A stretch of DNA of 6,610 nucleotides, taken from positions 480 through 7,089 of the forward strand of contig QHOR01000192.1 of the NCBI GenBank assembly GCA_003219395.1. The letters run 5' to 3'. The notes under the pieces are model-generated. The model searched no databases. It saw only the letters and a list, made by a program, of their open reading frames with translations, and was not told the DNA's origin. This DNA is from Verrucomicrobiota bacterium (GTDB taxonomy: Bacteria > Verrucomicrobiota > Verrucomicrobiia > Chthoniobacterales > UBA10450). This document shows, one piece after another, positions 1-6,152 of the stretch (position 1 is its first letter; each line of letters opens with the position of its first letter). A program made the position numbers and the translations under genes.

Positions 1-519
1 CAGTTGCCGGACAAGGCCTTTGATCTCGTGGTCAGTATCTTCGGCGCGATGTTTGCGCCCAAGCCGTTTGAGGTGGCAAAAGAGATGGTGCGAGTGACGC
101 GGTCCGGAGGCCGCATTGTGATGGGCAACTGGATTCCAAACGATCCCACACTTGTCGCGCAGCTTTTGAAGATCAGCTCAAAATATACGCCGCCGCCGCC
201 GGAAGGTTTCGTCAGCCCAATGACATGGGGTATCGAGAGCAATGTGATCGAGCGTTTTGCCTCGGCAGGAGTGCCGGCGGAGAATATCTCGTTCGTCCGG
301 GACACGTTCACCTTCAACTTCCCCGGCACGCCCTCAGAGTTCGTGGATGAATTCAGGAAATATTATGGGCCGACCATGAATGCGTTCGAGGCTGCGGAAA
401 AAAAAGGTGAAGGGAGCAAGCTGCAGAAAGAACTGGAAGAGCTGTTCGACAGCGAGAACAAAAGTCAGGATGCTACTTCCATCCCTGCAACCTTCCTCCG
501 CGTTACGGTCACTGTTTGA
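1..519 (+). CDS. Class I SAM-dependent methyltransferase, C-terminal part (5' truncated by window edge)
   Basis: The frame is open from the first base of the window to a TGA at 517-519, giving 172 residues; the true start and the SAM-binding motif I (GxGxG) lie upstream and are not visible. The visible part starts at the motif II/post-motif region: FDLVVSIFGAMFAPKP, a following helix, then RSGGRIVMGNW, which corresponds to the 'LRPGG' turn and beta-strand 5 of UbiE/COQ5-like class I methyltransferases. A Pro-rich loop (KYTPPPPEG) and a C-terminal alpha/beta segment with FTFNFPGTPSEF follow, and the protein ends in a strand (ATFLRVTVTV) as in many soil-bacterial members. The substrate cannot be deduced. 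The next gene converges from the other strand with a 30-nt gap, so this is the last gene of its transcript. The fold is quite certain; the specific function is unknown. Confidence 0.85.
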   Translation, partial: QLPDKAFDLVVSIFGAMFAPKPFEVAKEMVRVTRSGGRIVMGNWIPNDPTLVAQLLKISSKYTPPPPEGFVSPMTWGIESNVIERFASAGVPAENISFVRDTFTFNFPGTPSEFVDEFRKYYGPTMNAFEAAEKKGEGSKLQKELEELFDSENKSQDATSIPATFLRVTVTV

Positions 520-549
520 AGCATTGCCTCCAGCAGTGACTGCGCAACG

Positions 550-1788
550 TCACGGTTTGCCTGGTTTTTTCTTGCCTTGCGGTTGTCCGCCGCTCGGATG
601 CGGGCGATTACCTCCGCCTGTCGCCGGCGGACGTTTTCCCATTTGAGCGTTATGCGTTGCCATTTGGGGACCATGCGCAGCCGTCTTTGGCTGGCCTGAC
701 CGTGAAGTCGTTTGGCGGGGTTCGTGAGCGGCCCCACCTTCGCGCCCGGCCGTTTTGCCGGAGTGCGTGTTGCCTTGGTTCCCTCCAACGTTTCGATTCC
801 CACGATTTTCTGTCCCGCTTCTGTTTGCGAGATTCTCCGATCCGGTCTTGTTCCGGTTTGCTCCAGTGTTGCCTTGCCCTGTCTTACCTGCACCCGCTCC
901 CTGAAGATTACGTTCAGTTGCATTCCCGGTCTTGTTTTCACCTTTGCCAGCTCCCGCTCCGGGTCCTTTTCCGGCTTGATCTCGGCCGGCGCCTGCGGCC
1001 TGACGATTAACTTCGGATGCGTTCCCGATTTTATTTTCACCTTTGCCTGCACCCGCTCCGGCTGCAGCGCCGGCTCCTTGTGCGCCAACCTTGCCTTCTC
1101 CAGTATTCTTGTTGAATGATTGGATCGCTTCCGGTTTGGGACGCCCCTTGTTCACCGACGCCTGGAGATTTCGATCTTTGGCTGCCGCTTGCTGCCGCGC
1201 AAGCTGCTGTGAAGTTGGTGGCATTTTTTTCGCGTTCGCGGCCGCGGCTTTCTGTTCCGCGGTCGGCTGGGCTTTCACGCCATTTGGACCGTTAAAGCTT
1301 GTACGGTTATTGGTCACTTGTTTGGTCACTGAGCGATCAACGTATGTATTACGAACGATGTTCGTATTGACGCGCGTAACGGCGGTGTTGTAGCGGAACG
1401 CGTTTCCTTCCCATCGGCCGCCCCAGTAGCCGTTCCCGGTGTAGCCATAGCCGTAGTTAATGCCTCCGTAAAAACCGACAGTCGGCCCCCAATAACCCTG
1501 GTTAAACGCGTAAACGCCGTTGTTCCAGCCCCACCAGGGTGGCGTCCAAAGCACACCGACTGAGGGAGGCGGGACCCACGCGCCTGGAACCCAGTAATAA
1601 TCCCCGACATCATAACCATAACCCCAGTAACCGGGAGTCCAGAGATAGCCTTCGACCGGGCAGGGCGGTTGCTGATATACCGGCAGCGCCGGCGGAGCAA
1701 AGCCAACCGATATGCCTACCTGTCCGAAGGACGACGCCAATGGAAGTGCAAGAAGTCCAGCCAAAACTAAGGAACGCAATCTGATCAT
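550..1788 (-). CDS. Secreted YXWGXW (WxxGxW) repeat protein with low-complexity Gly/Asn/Lys tail
   Basis: This is a 412-residue exported protein. Residues 1-22 look like a Sec signal peptide: basic MIRLR, a hydrophobic LVLAGLLALPLA core, then SSFGQ. Residues 45-135 are extremely rich in Trp, Tyr, Gly and Pro and contain the WxxGxW pattern twice (WTPGYW at 50-55, WVPGAW at 66-71), a related WTPPWWGW at 81-88, and further YWG units near 99 and 121; this matches the YXWGXW repeat family (Pfam WXXGXW type), whose function is unknown. From about residue 170 the protein is hydrophilic, low in complexity and strongly basic, with a 33-residue tandem repeat at 244-309 and a Lys/Pro end. The ATG at 1788 is preceded by AGGAG at 1796-1800 (7 nt spacing), which supports the start. 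It is likely periplasmic or surface-associated; the basic tail could bind a polyanion or the cell wall, but that is inference. It has its own 162-nt upstream spacer and seems monocistronic. Confidence 0.85.
   Translation of the reverse strand: MIRLRSLVLAGLLALPLASSFGQVGISVGFAPPALPVYQQPPCPVEGYLWTPGYWGYGYDVGDYYWVPGAWVPPPSVGVLWTPPWWGWNNGVYAFNQGYWGPTVGFYGGINYGYGYTGNGYWGGRWEGNAFRYNTAVTRVNTNIVRNTYVDRSVTKQVTNNRTSFNGPNGVKAQPTAEQKAAAANAKKMPPTSQQLARQQAAAKDRNLQASVNKGRPKPEAIQSFNKNTGEGKVGAQGAGAAAGAGAGKGENKIGNASEVNRQAAGAGRDQAGKGPGAGAGKGENKTGNATERNLQGAGAGKTGQGNTGANRNKTGSENLANRSGTENRGNRNVGGNQGNTHSGKTAGREGGAAHEPRQTTSRSGQPKTAAHGPQMATHNAQMGKRPPATGGGNRPHPSGGQPQGKKKPGKP
862..1059 (-). repeat. Two tandem 99-bp (33-residue) coding repeats in the YXWGXW protein
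   Basis: Residues 244-276 and 277-309 begin with GAGAGKGENKIGNASE and GAGAGKGENKTGNATE respectively. In DNA the shared block with cacctttgcc and acccgctcc or tcccgctcc recurs at exactly 99 bp (cacctttgcc begins at 939 and again at 1038). A third, more decayed GAGAGKTGQGNTG unit follows at about residue 297. The DNA-level similarity suggests duplication by slippage or unequal recombination rather than convergent composition alone. Confidence 0.75.
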
Positions 1789-1907
1789 AGTTATTCTCCT
1801 AATACACGTAATTCGGCGCAGGTCATCAATCTGGTTCTGGATTGGGTTGTGGCCACGTGACTCGTTGACGTAAATCGTTGAATCAGCGAGCGCTGCCGCA
1901 ACAAAGT

Positions 1908-1934
1908 AGATGCTTCGATTGCGCTCAGGATGGC
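1908..1934. repeat. Putative dispersed intergenic repeat ('CTTCGA..GCGCTCAGGATG' type)
   Basis: The segment contains gcttcgattgcgctcaggat (1912-1931) and directly follows the korB stop on the minus strand. It closely resembles a short element I know from many soil-bacterial genomes (CCTTCGACTNCGCTCAGGATGAC). Translated, that element produces the tell-tale 'FDFAQD'-like peptide, and here it reads CFDCAQDG. The flanks ATGCT and AGGAT form an imperfect inverted repeat with one mismatch. Only one copy is in this window, so repetition cannot be shown here. Confidence 0.4.
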
Positions 1935-1950
1935 AATGCCACGGGCACCG

Positions 1951-2925
1951 TCACTTCATTCTGTGGAATGTCTTCTGGAGCAATTCCAAATCGGATGCGC
2001 CGCGGTTCTTTTCCCGTGTCGTTTCAATCCACTTTTTCTCCAGCGCGTTTTTCGTTGGACGATCGGATTGGTAAAACACGCCGAAGACGCCCGGGAACGG
2101 AAGCGTCGCCAGCTTGTACGCGGCCAACTCGTCCGTCACATCGTGTCGTAGCTCGTCTTCCGGTGTGCCGTCCCATTTCTTTTCCTGGATCACTTCGAAG
2201 CTTCCGCCTTTCTTTGGGTTGGCTGGATCGAACACGTCCGGAAAAAATTCGACGCATTCGCTCAGACATTCGACGACGCTGAAACCCTGGTGATCGAACG
2301 CGCGCTCGATCATTTGGATCATGTGATTGACGTTGGCGGCGTGGGTGCGCGCGATGAACGTCGCTCCGCCGGCGATCAATTTTTTCATCGGGTTCACCGG
2401 CTGATCGATCGCACCGGTCGGGTCGGTCTTGCTTTTGAATCCAATAGGGGACGTCGGCGAAGTCTGTTTCTTGGTCAGCCCATAGACAAAGTTGTCCATG
2501 ATGACGTAAGTCATGTTGATGTTCTTCCGCGCGCCATGATCGAGATGGTTGCCGCCAATGGAGAAACCGTCGCCGTCCCCGCCGAACAGAAAGACATGAA
2601 GATCGGGCCGGGCAAGACTGATTCCGGACGCGAGCGGAACAGCGCGGCCATGAATGAAGTGCGCACCGTGGCCGTTCACAAAATAGGGAAAGCGCGATGA
2701 GCAACCGATGCCGGCGAGGGTCACGATCTTTTCGTGTTCGAGCTGGCGTTTCTCGAGAACTTTGTAGAACGAAGCCAGAACAGCGAAATCGCCGCAGCCG
2801 GGACACCATGTGGGGTGATCGGCCGTGATTGCTTTCTTGGTTAATTTTTCTCTCGGGGGCTCAGCGATCGGATCAGCCAGGCCTGCCGCTCCCGATGAGG
2901 TCGTTGTCATGTTTGTTTCGTTCAT
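1951..2925 (-). CDS. korB: 2-oxoacid:ferredoxin oxidoreductase, beta subunit (KorB-type)
   Basis: This is the 324-residue thiamine-diphosphate-binding subunit of a two-subunit 2-oxoglutarate/2-oxoacid:ferredoxin oxidoreductase. It performs CoA-dependent oxidative decarboxylation and hands electrons to ferredoxin in the cytoplasm. Visible signatures, in order: HPTWCPGCGD with Cys41 and Cys44; GIGCSSRFP with Cys75; GGDGDGFSIGGNH (115-127) followed by DNFVYGLT (144-151), the ThDP/Mg motif; and ECLSEC with Cys220/Cys224. The CxxC...C...C set matches the [4Fe-4S] ligands of this subunit family. Length is normal for the short version. I chose the ATG at 2925 (MNETN...); an ATG at 2910 (MTTTSS) is the alternative, and the longer frame up to 3135 overlaps korA and is unlikely. 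Neither ATG has its own good Shine-Dalgarno; AAGGAG lies about 25 nt upstream, inside the end of korA, which suggests translational coupling. korA ends 17 nt upstream. Substrate (2-oxoglutarate or pyruvate) is not certain. Confidence 0.9.
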   Translation of the reverse strand: MNETNMTTTSSGAAGLADPIAEPPREKLTKKAITADHPTWCPGCGDFAVLASFYKVLEKRQLEHEKIVTLAGIGCSSRFPYFVNGHGAHFIHGRAVPLASGISLARPDLHVFLFGGDGDGFSIGGNHLDHGARKNINMTYVIMDNFVYGLTKKQTSPTSPIGFKSKTDPTGAIDQPVNPMKKLIAGGATFIARTHAANVNHMIQMIERAFDHQGFSVVECLSECVEFFPDVFDPANPKKGGSFEVIQEKKWDGTPEDELRHDVTDELAAYKLATLPFPGVFGVFYQSDRPTKNALEKKWIETTREKNRGASDLELLQKTFHRMK

Positions 2926-2939
2926 AAAATCGAGATCAT
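2922..2939 (-). other. Possible five-codon coupling ORF between korA and korB
   Basis: In the korA-korB gap, minus strand, an ATG at 2939-2937 begins M-I-S-I-L-stop. It sits 11 nt downstream of AAGGAG, and its TGA overlaps the korB ATG as ATGA. This would deliver ribosomes directly to korB, which lacks its own Shine-Dalgarno. It is short enough to be chance; low confidence. Confidence 0.25.
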
Positions 2940-2942
2940 CGT

Positions 2943-3368
2943 TTAACCAACTCCTTGGGCGATCGACTCCGAGCGGGCAACCTCGACACTTTGTTCCCCG
3001 TCTCCTGAAACCGGCCGGTTCGGTGAATAGCCTCTGACTGAGACAAACTTGCCAGGAAAGACGCCTTGAAGAATTTCTTTCACGCGGAAGGTGAGACCGT
3101 CGGTCTTGGTGACGCTCTGGATTTTCGGGTCGCAATAACGCGCACGCAAAATAGTGGCGAGCTGTCCGAACCCGTAAACCCCCTGGTCGTTCATCTCTAC
3201 CGTAACGACCCGCGTGAATTTCGCGAAGATTTTCTCGAGTCCGTTCGGCAACGGATGAACGTGGCGCAAATGGATGGCGCCAATTTTTTCCCCATGCTCG
3301 CGACCCATCTTCACAGCGTCGTGGATCGGCCCATAGGTTGAACCCCAGCCGACCAGCAGCGTTTCGCC
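2943..3368 (-). pseudogene. korA: C-terminal domain of the alpha subunit, cut off by an in-frame TAA
   Basis: Directly after the TAA at 3369-3371 the same frame continues open for 141 codons to a TAA at 2943-2945. It begins GETLLVGWGSTYGPIHDAV, the conserved first strand and helix of the C-terminal (transketolase-C-like, 'domain II') part of KorA-type alpha subunits. It continues with HLRHVHPLPNGLEKI and VEMNDQGVYGFGQLA, both typical of the family. No frameshift is visible and the residues look conserved. Possible restarts are GTG at 3320 and ATG at 3314 (yielding 123 residues), but neither has a recognisable ribosome binding site and both would drop the first strand. It is therefore best read as the separated 3' part of korA: a nonsense mutation or base error. 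A recoded stop or an independently translated subunit cannot be excluded from sequence. Confidence 0.7.
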
Positions 3369-4910
3369 TTACTGATCGCCATAAATTTCCGGTACTGGTA
3401 TTTCTTCGGCGAGTTTGCGCAATTTGTTGCGACGCTTCGCCGTCATAGCCATGTGCAGTTTCGGGCTGCCCGTAGGATGGCCCATCTCGTCGTGTTCGAG
3501 TCCGCCGATGAGTGGATATTTTCCGTCAAGGATGCGCGTGCCGGGCGGGATGTGTTGTGTGATCCGCTCCAGATCGTACGGCTTGAAGCCGCCCTGGCGT
3601 GGTGTGAGATCAGGCTTCGGGTCGATCATCAACTTCGGAAGATCGGGCTCGTCAAACGCTTCGATGCGCGTGGCCAGCGAAGTGTCGCTCAAAATAAAAA
3701 CCGGCGTGCTGTAGTTGCGCGCAATCCGGGCCGCTTCAATCGCTATATAGAAGCAATCTTCCACGCTCGCTGCTGCCAGCACAACGCGCGGACTGTCGCC
3801 GTGACTGCCAAAGATCGCCTGATGCAAATCGCTTTGCTCAACATTTGTCGGCAATCCCGTGCTCGGGCCGCCGCGTTGAATATTGCAAATGATGAGTGGG
3901 ATCTCCGCCATTGACGCCCAACCGATCGCTTCGGTCTTAAGTGAGATGCCCGGTCCGGCGCTGCCGGTGACCGCAAGATATCCTGAATACGAAAATCCGA
4001 GAGCCAGGGACACCGCGCCCAGCTCGTCCTCGGCCTGCACGAAAATTCCGCCGTATTTTGGCAATTCGCGCCGGAGTGTTTCCATGATGGACGACCACGG
4101 CGTGATGGGATAACCAGCGCCGTAGCGCACACCGGCGGCGATCAATCCGTAGGCGAGGGCCTGATTGCCGTCCATCGTGATCTGGGCACGGCCGCTGGCT
4201 CTGGGGATGTGCTCGAATCGATAATGCTTCGTCAGCACGTTTCCGACCGGATAGGCGTAGCCAGCCTGAAACGCCATTAACGCCGTGTTTACAATGCTCT
4301 CGTCTTTCCCGCCGAATTTTTCGGTAATCAGTTTTTTCAGTTTGTCGCCGTCGAGATTGAAAATTTTCGCGATCAGACCAAGCACGAAAATATTTTTGCC
4401 TTTATCCTTCGCGGTGCCGCCCAGCGCTTCCACGGTCAAACCGGTGATGGGGACGCCAACGTAAACGAAACGTTTGTCGTCGAGGTTTGGTTCGACGTTA
4501 TCCGAATCGTAAAGGAGGACGCCGCCTTCTTTTAGAAAATCGAGGTGGTCCTGATAACTGTGTTGATAAAACGCGACCAGGAAGTCGGCTTCATCGCCCG
4601 CTGATAAGACTTCGCCCGAGCCGATGCGTACCTGAAAAATGGAAGGACCACCGGAAATCGTCGCCGGGATGGTCATGTAGGTCATGACGTCGTGTTCGCT
4701 GCGTCCAGCCAGCCGAGCGAGGAATGCGCCGGCGGTTTGAATTCCGTCCTGCGAATTTCCGGCGAGACGAATTACGGCGTCCTGAATGCTTTCAGGCCGC
4801 AGATCGGCGCGGTCCGGTGCTGGACTCGCGGTGGGAGCCGGAGTGGCGGTTGAAGGAGAATTAGCGGCAGTCGCGCCGTTACCTTGGGTCACAACGGGAG
4901 TGTCATTCAC
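3369..4910 (-). CDS. korA: 2-oxoacid:ferredoxin oxidoreductase, alpha subunit (KorA-type, fused gamma-alpha), ends at premature stop
   Basis: This encodes 513 residues before a TAA; with the in-frame continuation to 2943 the full product would be 655 residues, the usual size for fused KorA (about 650). An unusual Ala/Pro/Thr-rich N-terminal tail (1-35) precedes the gamma domain (about 43-215, with AVIRLAGNSQDGIQTAG). The ThDP-pyrimidine domain follows (about 245-415): GNQALAYGLIAAG, YPITP (267-271), EDE (294-296), TGSAGPGISLKTEA and QRGGPSTGLPT (345-355). A linker region with RITQHIPPGTR and ETLLVGWGSTYG (after the stop) follows the standard order. With KorB it would form the CoA-acylating, ferredoxin-reducing enzyme. 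The start is a GTG at 4910 with an in-frame stop about 20 nt upstream and no clear Shine-Dalgarno; no in-frame ATG occurs before residue 76, so the N-terminus is uncertain. korB follows in the same operon. Without the last domain the product is probably inactive. Confidence 0.88.
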   Translation of the reverse strand: MNDTPVVTQGNGATAANSPSTATPAPTASPAPDRADLRPESIQDAVIRLAGNSQDGIQTAGAFLARLAGRSEHDVMTYMTIPATISGGPSIFQVRIGSGEVLSAGDEADFLVAFYQHSYQDHLDFLKEGGVLLYDSDNVEPNLDDKRFVYVGVPITGLTVEALGGTAKDKGKNIFVLGLIAKIFNLDGDKLKKLITEKFGGKDESIVNTALMAFQAGYAYPVGNVLTKHYRFEHIPRASGRAQITMDGNQALAYGLIAAGVRYGAGYPITPWSSIMETLRRELPKYGGIFVQAEDELGAVSLALGFSYSGYLAVTGSAGPGISLKTEAIGWASMAEIPLIICNIQRGGPSTGLPTNVEQSDLHQAIFGSHGDSPRVVLAAASVEDCFYIAIEAARIARNYSTPVFILSDTSLATRIEAFDEPDLPKLMIDPKPDLTPRQGGFKPYDLERITQHIPPGTRILDGKYPLIGGLEHDEMGHPTGSPKLHMAMTAKRRNKLRKLAEEIPVPEIYGDQ

Positions 4911-4913
4911 GGG

Positions 4914-4919
4914 ATTATA
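4914..4919 (-). promoter_or_regulatory. TATAAT hexamer abutting the korA start
   Basis: A perfect minus-strand TATAAT lies 3 nt before the GTG start codon. No convincing -35 hexamer lies 16-18 nt upstream. If used as a -10 box, transcription would begin at or within the first codons, meaning a leaderless mRNA or a start further in. It may be chance. Confidence 0.2.
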
Positions 4920-4985
4920 AGATTAACAGAATTGGAGCAGCATTCCACCGGCAATTGAAATAACAGGCACTTGGCCCGGCGCGCT

Positions 4986-4999
4986 GGGCGATCGCGCCC
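4986..4999. other. Small perfect hairpin in the divergent spacer
   Basis: GGGCG-ATCG-CGCCC forms a 5-bp stem with a 4-nt loop, between the divergent korA and methyltransferase starts. It includes the palindrome GCGATCGC. It could be an operator-like site or chance in GC-rich DNA; there is no T-tract, so it is not a terminator. Confidence 0.2.
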
Positions 5000-5018
5000 T
5001 ATCAGAATCTTCGCTGAT

Positions 5019-5046
5019 TTGCCCTACGCGCGGTCAGCATTAACAT
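5019..5046 (+). promoter_or_regulatory. Candidate sigma70-type promoter for the downstream methyltransferase
   Basis: TTGCCC (5019-5024) and TAACAT (5041-5046) are separated by 16 bp; each matches four of six consensus bases. Initiation near 5053 would give a leader of about 25 nt ending in the strong Shine-Dalgarno, a sensible layout. The match is modest. Confidence 0.25.
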
Positions 5047-5067
5047 GGCAATCCATTCACATTTTAC

Positions 5068-5075
5068 AGGAGGTG
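5068..5075 (+). promoter_or_regulatory. Strong Shine-Dalgarno that fixes the methyltransferase start
   Basis: AGGAGGTG ends just before the ATG at 5079, with 5 nt between AGGAGG and the ATG. It decides against the longer in-frame reading that begins near 4971, whose extra residues (MARRAGRS...) resemble no known domain and would cover the promoter region. Confidence 0.85.
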
Positions 5076-5078
5076 CAT

Positions 5079-6152
5079 ATGGCTGATACCGGAGTGATTG
5101 ATCCAGCTCGTCAGGAGGAGTTCGTTGGAAAAGTGGTTGAGCAGATCAGCGGCACAATGACGACGCTGCTCGGGGCGGTTGGGGATCGATTGGGCTTGTT
5201 CAAGAATCTGGCGGAGCAGGGGCCGGCAACATCTGGGGAACTCGCATCGCGGACAAACCTCAACGAGCGCTATCTGCGCGAATGGCTGGGCGGAATGGCC
5301 ACAGCCGGTTATCTGAACTACGACGGAACAACAAAACGTTTCACACTTCCTGCGGAACACGCGGCGGTGCTCGCACAGGAGAACGGCCCGTTTTTCGTCG
5401 GCGGCATGTATCAGATGTTGCCTGCGTTCACGAGCGTGTTTGACGGGGTCCTGTCTGCGTTTCGCAATGGCGGTGGCGTTTCGCAGTCGCAATACACTGA
5501 CATGATGTGGGACGGCTTGGAACGGTTTACCTGCACATGGTTTGAGAATTTGCTGTTGCAACAATGGATTCCGGCCATGCCTGAGGTGAAAGCGTATCTC
5601 GAAAAGGGTTGCGACCTGGCAGACGTCGGATGCGGACGGGGCCACGCGCTGATCAAGCTGGCGCAGGCGTTTCCGCGATCGCGCTACGTCGGTTACGACA
5701 ACTTTGGTCCGACTGTTACGCGCGCCATTGCGAATGCGCGCGAAGCGGGTGTATCAGAGAAGGTGCGTTTCGAGGAACGCGATGTCTCGAAAGGGTTGCC
5801 GGCGCAGTTCGATGTGATCACGACGTTCGACGTCGTGCATGACGCCGTCGATCCGCTTCAGTTGTTGCAATCGATTCATAGCGCCCTGCGGCCAGGCGGA
5901 ATTTATGTTTGTCTTGACATCAACTGCTCGGACAAACTGGAGGAGAACGCGAATCCGCTGGGCGCGATGTTTCATGGCGTAAGCGTGTTCTATTGCATGA
6001 CCACGTCCCTGGCGAACAACGGCGCAGGACTCGGCACGCTCGGCTTTCATGAAGCAAAAGTTCGCGAGCTGTGCGAGAAAGCAGGGTTCAGCAGTGTGCG
6101 GCGCGTGCCGCTGGAAAATCCTTTCAACAATTTGTACGAAGCGAAGCCGTAA
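5079..6152 (+). CDS. SAM-dependent methyltransferase with N-terminal winged-helix domain (Rv2258c-like)
   Basis: This is a 357-residue cytoplasmic protein. Residues 15-95 form a winged-helix-like domain: LLGAVGDRLGLFKNLAEQG, SGELASRTNLNERYLREWLGGMATAGYL, then a wing ending in RFTLPAEHA. This arrangement is typical of Rv2258c-like and O-methyltransferase-type proteins, where it serves mainly dimerisation and substrate enclosure rather than DNA binding. A helical linker (105-165) leads to the Rossmann methyltransferase domain. That domain has motif I DVGCGRGHA (182-190), acidic loop YDNFG with Asp207, RFEERDV (230-236), motif II FDVITTFDVVHD (244-255) and LRPGG (270-274). The C-terminal half includes SVFYCMTTSLANNGAGLGTLG, a substrate-pocket segment common in this group. 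The start is set by AGGAGGTG. It is divergently transcribed from korA across a 168-nt spacer. The family is clear; the substrate is unknown, and the 'transcriptional regulator' label sometimes given to such proteins is not supported here. Confidence 0.9.
   Translation: MADTGVIDPARQEEFVGKVVEQISGTMTTLLGAVGDRLGLFKNLAEQGPATSGELASRTNLNERYLREWLGGMATAGYLNYDGTTKRFTLPAEHAAVLAQENGPFFVGGMYQMLPAFTSVFDGVLSAFRNGGGVSQSQYTDMMWDGLERFTCTWFENLLLQQWIPAMPEVKAYLEKGCDLADVGCGRGHALIKLAQAFPRSRYVGYDNFGPTVTRAIANAREAGVSEKVRFEERDVSKGLPAQFDVITTFDVVHDAVDPLQLLQSIHSALRPGGIYVCLDINCSDKLEENANPLGAMFHGVSVFYCMTTSLANNGAGLGTLGFHEAKVRELCEKAGFSSVRRVPLENPFNNLYEAKP

Noticed and set aside
520..549. Possible bidirectional terminator between the first two genes (GTGAC 536-540 / GTCAC 549-553)
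   Set aside because: The stem is only 5 bp with an 8-nt loop and no T-tract on either side; it also overlaps a stop codon.
465..1088. Long minus-strand frame of 207 codons overlapping the YXWGXW gene tail and running antisense into the first methyltransferase
   Set aside because: It is an alternative frame of the repetitive, biased tail; the product is Arg/Lys-rich without any domain, has no ribosome binding site, and crosses the end of a convergent real gene.
2024..2809. 261-codon minus-strand frame within korB
   Set aside because: It is an Arg-rich shadow of the korB coding sequence in another frame; korB itself carries all the family motifs.
2926..3135. N-terminal extension of korB up to 3135
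   Set aside because: It overlaps the conserved 3' part of korA in another frame; the added residues match nothing, and the family N-terminus fits the 2925 start.
4971..5078. N-terminal extension of the Rv2258c-like methyltransferase
   Set aside because: The AGGAGGTG at 5068-5075 fixes the start at 5079; the extra 36 residues are unlike any family member.
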